The position numbers and the translations under genes were made by a program. The notes beneath the pieces were generated by a model. That model was given only the letters and a program-made list of their open reading frames with translations, did no database searches and was not told the DNA's origin. A stretch of 64,000 nucleotides of DNA from Coprinellus micaceus (Eukaryota; Basidiomycota; Agaricomycetes; Agaricales; Psathyrellaceae), in the NCBI GenBank assembly GCA_951394405.1, contig OX596343.1, positions 2,480,001 through 2,544,000 on the forward strand. Reading direction: 5' to 3'. Below, one piece after another: positions 48,473 to 58,162 of the stretch; the first letter of the stretch is position 1; each line of letters starts with the position of its first letter.

Positions 48473-50288
48473 TGTACTGTGGACTGCAAGTATGATAGGG
48501 TTGGGCGACGAGAATTCCTGCTTTCCTGCGATGTTTTCACGCTTAGACTCTTCCACTCAGAGGGTCAATCTCTACCGATGATGTGCGACGCCTATACCTT
48601 TCAGTGCTAACTTGATTATAGCCCCATTTTCTTGCGCGGATCCGAATCCGCCTTGTTAATCGATACCTTATACCTAGCTATACTTACCTAGTTACTTACC
48701 TCGTACCGCGAAAGCAAACGTATAAGTAGTATGTAGATTAGTTACCATGACCCTTTATGCCCCATGACGTATGGATTTCCCTCAAAATGGTATTACCCGG
48801 GGAAGCCTGACCCACTGTCATGCCGTCGAACAGAGCTGTGTGCTCAGGCCAGAGTGATCCGATCCGTGCCTTGGGCGCTTAACGTTAAACCATTGAGACG
48901 GTCCGAGATCAGCTGACACATTCAAGCGCCCGCAAGACGCGCCTCGGGAATTGACACCACGATTTCTGGAGGAGATGGGTTGCCCCCTGCGTAGAAGCGA
49001 GCCGCTTGAAAGGTGTATCGAAACGAGAACATGCGGATTCGTTCATATGACTTCGACGTGCTCAACAACATCATTTTGACGCCCATATTGAACCATTGAG
49101 AGTTTCAGCTTGTCAGCGGTCCTCGCAATTCATCCAGTGTCATAGAGGATCAGATACAGAAATGAAGTGTTCTATGAAAATTATTGAGGATGGCCAGTTC
49201 TGTCGCAGCTCTGGAGACTTTGAGCGCTCAGAGGGTGTGAGGGCTGGCGTCGCCTTCGACCCGATTCCCATCTCCGAGTCTTTACCTTTTATCGAGGAGA
49301 GGCTCCAAAGTAAACAAGCTCCGTAAGTGCACGCAGGGCCGCATTGAAGTTGATCATTTCCCTCGAACTGAGCGCCCATAAGTACACTATTGACGCGGAT
49401 CAGAGCAGCACCCCCCTGATTTGTGCCTCGAAAACGCCGATGAGGGGTTGCTCAAACAATGCCCATCTGTTCTCGTATCATTGGGGTCTGTGGTGACCAT
49501 CTAGCGGGTGTACGGCACCAGTGCCGCATCCCATTAATAGCACTTCACCTTGCTTGGACGCACTCTGGATACAATCCACGCCGCTCTACCCTCTCTGGAC
49601 CTTTCGTCGTATCAGGAAGTTCTACTGAGAATAGTAGCGCTCCCTGATCCATCACGGGGAAATACAGCGATTATGCTTCGCCACCGCGTAATCACCGAAG
49701 GGAGGTAGAAAGTCAGTACCCCATTTTGTCAGTCGATCAGTGGAATGGGTAGGCACATTGGCGTAGTCATCAGGGGTAGATGCGCCTTTCGAGGTACATT
49801 GACTCTATGTCGGCATATATTCCTCAGTATGGCCTTCACTCACTCGATTATGCAGTGTACTGTAAGTCACTGCTGAAGGCGAATCAAGCGCCCTGCAAAG
49901 CGGAGTCAAAATGAGTTTATCCTTGGTTTGATACGTATCAGCGTTAGATTAGATCCTCGTCACTCGGATCCTTTCCTCCGATAGAAACTTTTGTGGTTAC
50001 AGCGGACAGTCGAGGAAGACCACCGTCATCGGCCTGTCCACGCCTACGCTTCGTGATGAGTTAGATCAAATATCACGTCTATAGCCGCAGTCTGAGCGTG
50101 TTTTATCCTACAAGCCCATATGTATAAATCGTTCAACTGAAAGGTGCGACACCGCTCGAGCCCAGTTGTGGCCCTCACGGTCTCTACCTCCCCTACTCTT
50201 TCCTTCCCATCCACCTCGTACACCTCCGGCGCTCCCTTGCCCTTCACTGCAGAGTCTCTGTCAGTGGCACTGATTGAAGAGAAACGAC
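48473..50288. other. Intergenic
   Basis: No supported gene. It contains a convergent pair GGGCGCTTAA (48873-48882) and AAGCGCCC (48924-48931), another AAGCGCCC at 49886-49893, and only short open frames. Confidence 0.4.
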
Positions 50289-51982
50289 ATGGCCGACTCT
50301 CCAGAAGCGATTCAGGCACTCATTGCGGCACTTGTCGAGGGGTACCGGACGACCAAACTCGTAAACGTAAGCGGCTCTCCGAATTACCACTAAAGTGCCC
50401 AAGTTCACCGCAAGTCCTGTCAGTATATGGTACGAAAGTTTCGACTAGGTTCAAGCTGTCTTCTGGGTCGCTAAGTCATGGGCATCTCTGCTACGCAGAC
50501 GATCAGTGGTTACGCTCTAGTGGCAGGTCTTACCAGGTGTATCCGTCGACCAGTCGACTCACGTCCTCTGATATTATAGATCTCCGACTTTCTTCACACC
50601 TTCCCCGACGAGGTAGGTCGCCATCATCACGCGGGGTATCCGCATGGCTAAGCGCGTCTTGGTAGGTCCGGCTAATGTGGCCGGCACCTCTGAGCTTCCC
50701 CAAGGTCCTCTTCTTCGCCTTGAGGTACTATATTTTCGTGAACAGTGCGTTCTCGGCAACATGTGAGTCCCCGTGAACTAAGGAGGGACGTACGAGCCTA
50801 ACAAGCGTTCCTCTATGTTGCAGACTCCTACCCGATAGACCTCAGCCCAGAGGAATGCGCTGCGGGTTTCCGTCGCATTACTCGTAAGTCATAATATTGT
50901 TGGCATAACTTGAAGGTCTGGTGAGAGCTAAACCGCGGTGCAGTCTCATCTCAAATGGTCGTCATTGTCTCCGAAGGTGAGGTTCTTATGCTTGGCCTGC
51001 TCGTCAAAGCCCTAATCTCCGCTCTTCAGTGATTCTCTTTTTCCGAGTCTACGCGTTCTCTGGAAAAAACAAGAAGCTTCTGGTATGGCTCGTCTGCCAA
51101 TTTATTGTGAGTCTACCGGTGAGAAACGCGTTCGACAGGACGTACTAACGCTTGGGAAAGGGGATGCACGCTGTGGCGAAAGTCTATCTACTCGTCAAGT
51201 ACATCCAATCGGTCAAGTGTACGGCTTATTCAACGTCACCACTCCACCCCAAGCTAACATCCCCTAACCAGTCATCCAATTCCCTTTCACCGAGATGTTG
51301 AGCATGCCAGCGCAGGTCGACAACAAGCTCCTCTCTTTTGTCTTCGCACTTCTGCTGGCGAGCATCGTCAGTGAGTATTTCCCTATTTCTTGAGATGTAC
51401 CTTTGCGCTAATTTCAATCGTACAGTTATCATGCTCATCATGATCTACCTCGCATTCATGAAGCACAAGAACTTCAACAGCAACTTGTTGAGGGTGTTTT
51501 ATCGAGACGGAATTTATTACTTTGTCTTGTTGTCGGGTCAGTATCCTCCTCGCCTTTCTTGGCCTTGCCCAGGCTAATACACCATTCCTCGAATTTAGGC
51601 TTCGCAATAGCGAACATTGTAATCAATACGGCTTCTCCAGTGCGTCGAATCCAATTCGATAATGGTTGACGCTTGACTGACGCCGCATACTCTCTTCGAA
51701 CAGGATGGAGCTCTAAAGTACCTCTTCATCAACATGGAAGTCAACCTCCACGCGATCCTTGCAACTCGCATGATTCTGCATCTTCGGCTCTGGGCAGAAC
51801 GAGATCGCAACGCCGCGGCCCTAGGCTCTGGTTCTGTAGCGATTGGTGCGTTGGACTACTCAACAGATCCCTCAACATTGTACGGCTCGAAGTCGAAGTT
51901 TCTCTCGGGGATTCATTTCAAGAACCGCACGGTGGATAGCTCGTTACAGAGCAGTGCTGGGTACAATGCGCATTGGAATTGA
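50289..51982 (+). CDS. DUF6533-type seven-helix membrane protein (copy 5), intact
   Basis: The clearest copy and the reference for copies 2 and 6. Exons begin 50289-50366 (MADSPEAIQALIAALVEGYR), 50499-50522, 50580-50612 (ISDFLHTFPDE), 50666-50762 (VRLMWPAPLSFPKVLFFALR), 50824-50883, 50944-50976, 51030-51106 (ILFFRVYAFSGKNKKLLVWL) and 51161 onward (GMHAVAKVYLLVKYIQSVK). Later pieces are LSFVFALLLASIV, NLLRVFYRDGIYYFVLL, GFAIANIVINTAS and NLHAILATRMILHLRLWAER, with the stop at 51982. The intron after 50522 has a GC donor (GCAGGT). About seven hydrophobic segments are visible. Function unknown; DUF6533 proteins are predicted membrane proteins found in basidiomycetes. Confidence 0.8.
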
Positions 51983-53462
51983 GGGGCCTCTGTAAGATAG
52001 TCGTACGTAACTTATTTGAATTTCTTGGCATCTTCTTCCGGTTGTATGTGTACAGTAGGGGAAAGTCTTCACCAAGGGCATAGGCGCTTGACGCTTTGTG
52101 TGCGCGAGGCGGCCAGGGAGTTTATAATTGCGGTCACTTATCCACCAACGCAACCTCAGAGGGGTAGGTCCAGGAAATCGGGGTCTCAAGGCTCAGGGAC
52201 TCTTCGAAAGCGGCGCCTTGCCCCTTACCGCCACGCTCGCACATCAAAAAACGCTGGCGCTCTATTCGAGCCTCGATCACCAGGGCTGCTCCCTTGGAAG
52301 TCCAAGCTTTCCCGTACGACTTGGGTTTATGAGCGGTTTGAGTCGAGGACAACCGCCGGGTTTACAATGTCAGTCTGGATGTTAACGCCAACAGGTTTTT
52401 CGGGTACACCGGTTTCGAGAGGTTCAGAGTTTCGAGAGGTAGCAATCCAAAGTGAGCATGGAGGATAGTGAATGATTGGGCACAGCTCAGAATGAGTGGT
52501 CGTAAGCGGCGCGGGGTGACGTTTGGACTGTGGGGCACTCTCGATATGTCGAGGACAAAAGTCAAGAGAGAACGCTATGAGCGAGTAACAACACCACATG
52601 AGGATGCCAAAGAGCCTTGCGGAATTCAGAGTGCGGGTACAATATATCGCGGAGCGCCAGAGATTCGTCCAGAACAAAGCGGAGAGCGGATACGAAGTTA
52701 GTGCATGTGTTCTTGTCGCTATCTTGTATCCCGATAGCGAGCGAGACAGCGCACAACGTAGAGACAGTCCCACTAGAAGGGGCGGTGTCTTTGAACGTTT
52801 CAGGGGGTGCGGAACTGAAGATACGAGAGGCCGAGACCGGAGGCGTGTAGTCCAGAATTCTCCACCTACGTATGCAGCAATAATATAAACGGTTGATGAT
52901 CCCGATAGAAGCTGTTGAACGCCTTGGCTCCCACAGCGTTAGCAACACAGGAGCATGAAGGTGAGTGCTTTGACCTTGATGGGGAGCTTTGAGCCTTGGC
53001 GTCTCGGGTGTTATAGCCGGAATACCAGCTCGCAGAGGGTTTCGCAAACTGTTGGTGGGGACAGTTCAAGTTCACGGCATCCGGACCATTGTCCAAGCCG
53101 CCCTTCCAGCCTGAGGGCCATCGCTACGAGATGTGTTTGGTCAACGGCAATGAGTCCCTGTGAGCTATTAGGCATATCGAGACGGGCGTCTCGTCATACA
53201 ATGGCGGTTAACTGGACGATCGCAAAAGTTGTTGCGAGCCGGAACGAGCCAACCGCTGTGTCCCGAGCCTTTTGGCGACAGAAGAAACAATGGAGGAGCC
53301 ATTCGAACTCCTGATGGAGCATTGTGGCAATTCTGCGCTTGGGCTTCGACAGGTAGACCGAGGAGACAAAGCACATGGAAGACCCACATCGAACGCCCAT
53401 TCGGCAGCCGCCGCGCGCCTTCTGCCTGGCTGCCATCATGTAGGCCAGGGGGAGAATATCGA
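51983..53462. other. Intergenic, no supported gene
   Basis: Overlapping open frames on both strands (longest on the minus strand, 52327-53047) show no domain and no match to the neighbouring DUF6533 copies. Confidence 0.35.
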
Positions 53463-53699
53463 ATGGCAATTAAGGCAGAAAGGCAAAGTCTAATTTTAGC
53501 TAAATTGAAAATGGTTCGAGCGATGGCTAGCATTGGTAATAAAATCGCGAGCCATCATCCTGAATTTAACCTTGAAATTTTCAATCAAGCTATTTTCTTA
53601 GGCTGGGACAGCTGTTTATGATATAAATTTTTGTTTTTAACCAAAATTAAAAATTAGACAGCCACTTCTAACATTCTTACAATTAAACAAAAAAAATGA
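53463..53699 (+). other. AT-rich island with a 52-codon open frame
   Basis: A sharply AT-rich stretch within GC-rich surroundings. An ATG at 53463 opens a 52-codon frame (MAIKAERQSLILAKLKMVRA ... ending GWDSCL, stop near 53621) using A/T-ending codons, unlike the rest of the window. It is followed by poly-A/T sequence up to the border of the inverted-repeat element at 53700. I do not recognise the protein. It might be a piece of organelle, bacterial or plasmid-like DNA. Confidence 0.45.
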
Positions 53700-54597
53700 G
53701 GCTGCCACCGGAGAAATGAGCGACAGCATGATGGCTCGACCCCCGTGGGAATAGGGTATCTGGGGTCCTCGTCCTGATTTGGGTTTCGCTCCGATCAACT
53801 TCCATTTCCGTACATAGGGGTAGCAACAGATCTCTCGCCCGTACCAGCGTGCACGAAATATAGGTACTTATCCTCCACCCCAGTGCCCTCCTCTGCTATT
53901 TGACGGCTGCATTTGATGGGTGAAGGATTTCTTGAGGCCCTGGACAGCTCCGAGACGTCGGATAGGCCCCGATCTCGTTTGCGTCGGGGGGTTGCAGTAC
54001 CCACCCAATGCTTCAGGTGAGTGGTCGCCGGGCTGTGGTGCATCCGAGCTCGTGTGTGGGATGTCAAATTTTTTTCTGTGCGTCTTGTAGACCTCCTGTT
54101 CAATACCCAATGCGATCTCCTCTTTACTCGTCACGTGGGCTCTCCTCGTCATCTCCAGAGGGATTTCGGGCTGTGTGGTGGTGTTTTCCGAGTCAAGGTG
54201 GCAGTCGACAAGATGGTGATAGAAGTTACAATAATTACAATAGTACACCCATCTACGCCAAAAATGGCTAAGGCGCAGCTGAACAGCAGTCCTCCATGGG
54301 GTCTACAAACATATAAATAAAATAAAAACACTACCCAAAGGCGCCAGAGCTGGGTGCGTTAAAAACCCCTGTGGGGAAAAGCCACCAGTTAGCGGTTAGA
54401 AACAAATCGTACACTTTTCTCGCAACCGTATTATGTTGACGCTCTCATGGCGATGAAGCAGTGAGCGACTCAGGGGCACTTCTTTACTCAAAAGGAAGTT
54501 GATCGGAGTGCACCCCAAATCAGGACGAGGACCCCAGATACCCTATTCCCACGGGGGTCGCGCCATCATGCTGTCGCTCATTTCTCCGGTGGCAGCC
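53700..54597. mobile_element. Non-coding element with 104-bp terminal inverted repeats
   Basis: The left arm 53700-53803 and right arm 54494-54597 are inverted copies of 104 bases with only a few mismatches. The shared end is GGCTGCCACCGGAGAAATGA. The 690-base interior has no domain-bearing open frame. I see no clear target-site duplication. The right end lies 36 bases from the start of the tRNA-Phe gene. Confidence 0.8.
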
Positions 54598-54633
54598 CCC
54601 TGATGTAGGCCAAAAAGGCCAAGCCCCTGTCTG

Positions 54634-54706
54634 GGGGGCATAGCTCAGTTGGGAGAGCAGTAGACTGAAGTTCTAAAGGTCCTGCGTTCGATCCGCGGTG
54701 TCCCCA
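54634..54706 (+). tRNA. tRNA-Phe (anticodon GAA)
   Basis: A 73-base cloverleaf can be drawn: acceptor stem GGGGGCA with TGTCCCC (one G-T pair) and discriminator A; D arm GCTC AGTTGGGA GAGC; anticodon loop CTGAAGT with GAA in the anticodon position; five-base variable loop; T arm CTGCG TTCGATC CGCGG. The A box TAGCTCAGTTGG and a B-box-like GCGTTCGATCC are present, and a run of T follows at 54707, as for RNA polymerase III termination. There is no intron. The closing pair of the anticodon stem is G-A, and the T stem has a G-T pair, so it may be a slightly decayed copy. Confidence 0.8.
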
Positions 54707-54742
54707 TTTTTTGGTTCCAACTTTGGTTGAAGGTTCCTCGGA

Positions 54743-55083
54743 GGGCGCTCCAACCATATACTATACGATACCCTATTAATAGGGTACTATCCTATCCCTA
54801 TCCCTATCCCTATAACCCATTTTTGTCGGCTGTATAATACAGGGCGTATAGGGTTGTTAGTTACAGCCCAGTTATTGAGTGCTGCAGTGACCGACTGCTG
54901 TGGGGTGTGTCCATTCCAGCTATAAGGGTTCGCCCAATTTGCCCCGCCCTTCCTTCATGGCCTCCGAGGCACCAGAGCAGATTTCCATAGTAGTTGTCAG
55001 GTGACTACACACGCAAACTCGCAGCGAACCTCCCTCTTGCTAAAAAGCCTGACCCGTATAGGGATAGTATATGGTTGGAGCCC
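54743..55083. mobile_element. Small MITE-like element with imperfect terminal repeats
   Basis: The left end GGGCGCTCCAACCATATAC and the right end (read inward) GGGCTCCAACCATATAC form inverted repeats that extend to ACTAT, differing by two bases. The element is about 340 bases and non-coding. Near its left end is a short run of TATCCC units. No clear target duplication seen. Confidence 0.6.
54788..54814. repeat. (TATCCC)n microsatellite
   Basis: About four units of TATCCC within the left part of the MITE-like element. Too short and too interrupted to be a telomere remnant. Confidence 0.7.
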
Positions 55084-55766
55084 TACTCTAAGTAAAATTT
55101 GACTCAGGAGTCAGGACTGTAACACTGTTGAACTGCAACCAACAACTTCCAAGTAGTTCGCAGCGTAGCCGTACATTGAGTCCAAACAGGCGGGTGCAAT
55201 GCTTTCGACCGCGATTGTCAAGGTTAATTTTGAACTTTGAGCCTCACCCAGACGTTGGCATATTTCTTGCAAACGATCCAAAAGTCCTTATTGAGCCATG
55301 AATAGGTCAGATCCCTCTCCCCCTTTTGCGTTACAGAACGAGAAACGCGAGTTAAGCGCCCATCGAGTCGGCATCAGGGGCAATCGGTATTTGCCGGGTT
55401 GATTCCAGCTCCGACTGCTCTGCTGGCACTTGAGTCCATCCCAACTTCGCTTTGACCTCGACTCCCTGTACATTTCGTAGACCGTGGTGGTCGGCCATTG
55501 GCCAGGTTGAGTACATGGTGCTTGGGGACGCCATGCCTAGAAATCATGGCCGAACTGTAGTCGTGGCTTTGTGCGACAATGGGCTGGGGCATAGGCACAT
55601 TATCGCCCATTATTCAGACCCATGGTTACACACTTACCCGGGCGCCACAGTGAGCAACTATATAAAAAAGGCGACGTAAAAAGTCAGCCCATCCCATCCT
55701 ATCTTCTCCCCCCAGCGAACCAACGCCACCCCTACGAACTCTCCCATACAATTGCCTACCTTTGCA

Positions 55767-57095
55767 ATGCCTGTCTCAATTGTTGACGCACAGGCCCCCG
55801 CCCCACCAGCGCTTTGCACTGATATCAAAGTCGTGCTTCCTGACTACACCGATTTGACAACCCAGGAATACATCTCCACGATTCAAGGCTTGGAGGAGAT
55901 GCTCGTCACCTCGCTCAAGGGACCTCGAGGACTTTCCCTTAGGGTGACGCTCTCCGGCGCTAACGGTGTCTGCTTGGCTACGTCGGCCTCTGGAAGGGAG
56001 GGAAGAAAACGCCATGTAGTATTCGATCACCTGTGGTCCACTCTCTTGAAGTTGGCCCCCCGATGGGCTGAGCTTCATCTCTCGATGGATGCTGACCTGT
56101 GCCAGTGGGCGTTCAACTCCATTTGGCCGCAGGGTAAGGGCTCGGGCCCCAACCTCGCCGTTCCAATCACCTTAAATCTTACCTCGCTCAAGATCGGGCA
56201 GCATGGTCAACCAGGAACAAGCTCAACCTCATCGCCTTTTGCACTTATGCATAAGCAACTCTGGACCACAGTTCAAGACCTGGAGCTGTACGAATCGCAC
56301 ACACAGAATCTGGATGACGTGCTCGACCTTCTCGCCGCATTCCCCAACATTGTTACGCTTGTACTCGAGCGGTCCATGAAGTTCTGGGGTCCCTATGAGG
56401 GGCGCAAGCGAGTGGTTCTCTCCCATCTCGAGGCCATCACCTTCAAGGGGAGTCCCCCTGTACCTGGCTTTCACTCGGCTTTGATCGTTACCTCAGAGTC
56501 CCTTCGGTCCTTCACTTTCTGCGACATGATAGAAGAGTGCTTGAAGGAGTTGAACCCGAATCGGCGTGTTCGCTTCCTCTCGGAGCACAACAAAGAGCTC
56601 ATGGCGTGGATGAAGGATATTGGCAAGGGCCTCACCGAACTTACTTTATCCAACAACCACATCTACCCGACCGCGGACTGGATGGTCAGGTGTCTCAAGG
56701 AAAACCTCCTTCCCAACCTCACCGACCTCACGCTTCTCGGCAGGTGCGATACCGATTTTCTCCTCGACGGACTAGCAGCTGGCGTCTGTGCAAGGCTTGA
56801 GCGCTTTGTCTGCGTACCTGACAAGTACGAGGACGCCTTGATGACTCAGATGACTGTGTTGAACTTCCTGAGGGTTCGATTGGGTGACTTGGGTAGAAAC
56901 CTAGGGATGACAATGCCGCGCTATGTGCACATCGGGATTCGGGCAGAAAGGAAGGAGTTGGATCTGAAGCAGGCTTTGGATATCACAGGGAAGGCGGACT
57001 TCCAGGGTGCCATTATCAAGCTTTCTTACATTCCTCCTCGTGCGGTAACTCTCACCCTCGATAGCAACAAGAAGTTACATAAAGACTATAGCTAG
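55767..57095 (+). CDS. F-box/LRR-like protein without a visible F-box
   Basis: A single-exon frame of 442 residues. I start it at the ATG 55767 (MPVSIVDA); the frame is open to 55752 but without an ATG. Leu-rich segments recur through the protein (VQDLELYES, NIVTLVLERS, GLTELTLSNNHIYP, NLTDLTLLGRC), as in Agaricomycete F-box/LRR-like proteins. No F-box is evident at the N-terminus, so it may be a relative that lost or never had one. The C-terminus is not distinctive. The TTAAGCGCCC word lies 400 bases upstream (55352-55361). Function unknown; a scaffold role is possible from the repeat fold only. Confidence 0.7.
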   Translation: MPVSIVDAQAPAPPALCTDIKVVLPDYTDLTTQEYISTIQGLEEMLVTSLKGPRGLSLRVTLSGANGVCLATSASGREGRKRHVVFDHLWSTLLKLAPRWAELHLSMDADLCQWAFNSIWPQGKGSGPNLAVPITLNLTSLKIGQHGQPGTSSTSSPFALMHKQLWTTVQDLELYESHTQNLDDVLDLLAAFPNIVTLVLERSMKFWGPYEGRKRVVLSHLEAITFKGSPPVPGFHSALIVTSESLRSFTFCDMIEECLKELNPNRRVRFLSEHNKELMAWMKDIGKGLTELTLSNNHIYPTADWMVRCLKENLLPNLTDLTLLGRCDTDFLLDGLAAGVCARLERFVCVPDKYEDALMTQMTVLNFLRVRLGDLGRNLGMTMPRYVHIGIRAERKELDLKQALDITGKADFQGAIIKLSYIPPRAVTLTLDSNKKLHKDYS

Positions 57096-58162
57096 ATGGC
57101 TTCGCCTCCCGTATGTATTTGTATCCTCAGTTACATATTTTGTCATAGTATTGACTCCCATTGCCTTGAGCCATCGTATGCCCTTATTCTCGCCGGCTTA
57201 TCACCCGATCCTTTATAAGGTTAAGCGCACCACGTCCGATGGCTTTGGCTTCTTCCCCTTTGCGTGCCAGAGCAATGTTACGTAGAGAACGCGTTTCGTG
57301 AAGAAGCGCCCGACACTCGGTCTCCGTGATTCGGGCCTCGGAATTTTGCGGAGTCTCCGGGCTCAGCCGTGACTGGCTATCGTCCTAATTGAACACCTTC
57401 CCCTATTCTTCACCGACCCCACCTTCCTAGATTCTCCCCGCCTCATCAATCACACCGTGGGTAACGGTTGGCCTTGGTGTGTTGCAGCCTTACTTTCAAG
57501 CCCGATGTCCTTCGTTACCACCTCCCAGTGCTCCCGCTCTCAGCGCGGTGCATTCGTGGTTCCATTGAATCCTGTCAGCGTCGAGGCGGGCGCCTTCTCA
57601 AATCTCAAGCCATTTAGACGCAGTAAATGCCGCGTGGGGATTGTGATGAATCTGGTGTTGTAATTGACGCTCACAGGTATCCCCCGACCGGTGATCGTAA
57701 GCCCCCGCCTGTCCGACACCAACATCAAATAGCTGACATTATTTGAGCGGAAGATTTTGGCAGAGCTTGGGGCAGAAGTAATTTAGAAGATGATGGGAAT
57801 AGTCGGAGGAGAGTGAGGGCATCGGGGAGCCACACCCCAGATCCTGTGGATGGGCGCCTAATTGAAGCGTGCATTCATCATTTTGTGCTTCGGAACTGAT
57901 ACCTTGCACGCTGCTGGGCTTCCCTCCTCGGGGATTTCCCTCTTCTACTCGCACCATCTCACCGAACAGGGGATGATTTTCGCGATCGCGCGCCGCTCCA
58001 AGGACTCCGTTTCAGATCGTATTTGGGAAGATCGAGGGCCGCGGCGCGTGCGCGTTGTAAACACATCCGAGTCGCTCGTGCATATATAGCCAAAGTGAAA
58101 GCTTTGAGTTTGATTTAGGTCCTCGCTGGTCATACTCATCCACTCAGCGCTCGTTTAACCAT
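57096..58162. other. Intergenic
   Basis: No supported gene. AAGCGCCC is at 57304-57311. Short open frames show no domain. Confidence 0.4.

Noticed and set aside
54777..54830. CCCTAT-like repeats as a telomere remnant
   Set aside because: Only about four units, unit differs from TTAGGG, and they sit inside a small inverted-repeat element.
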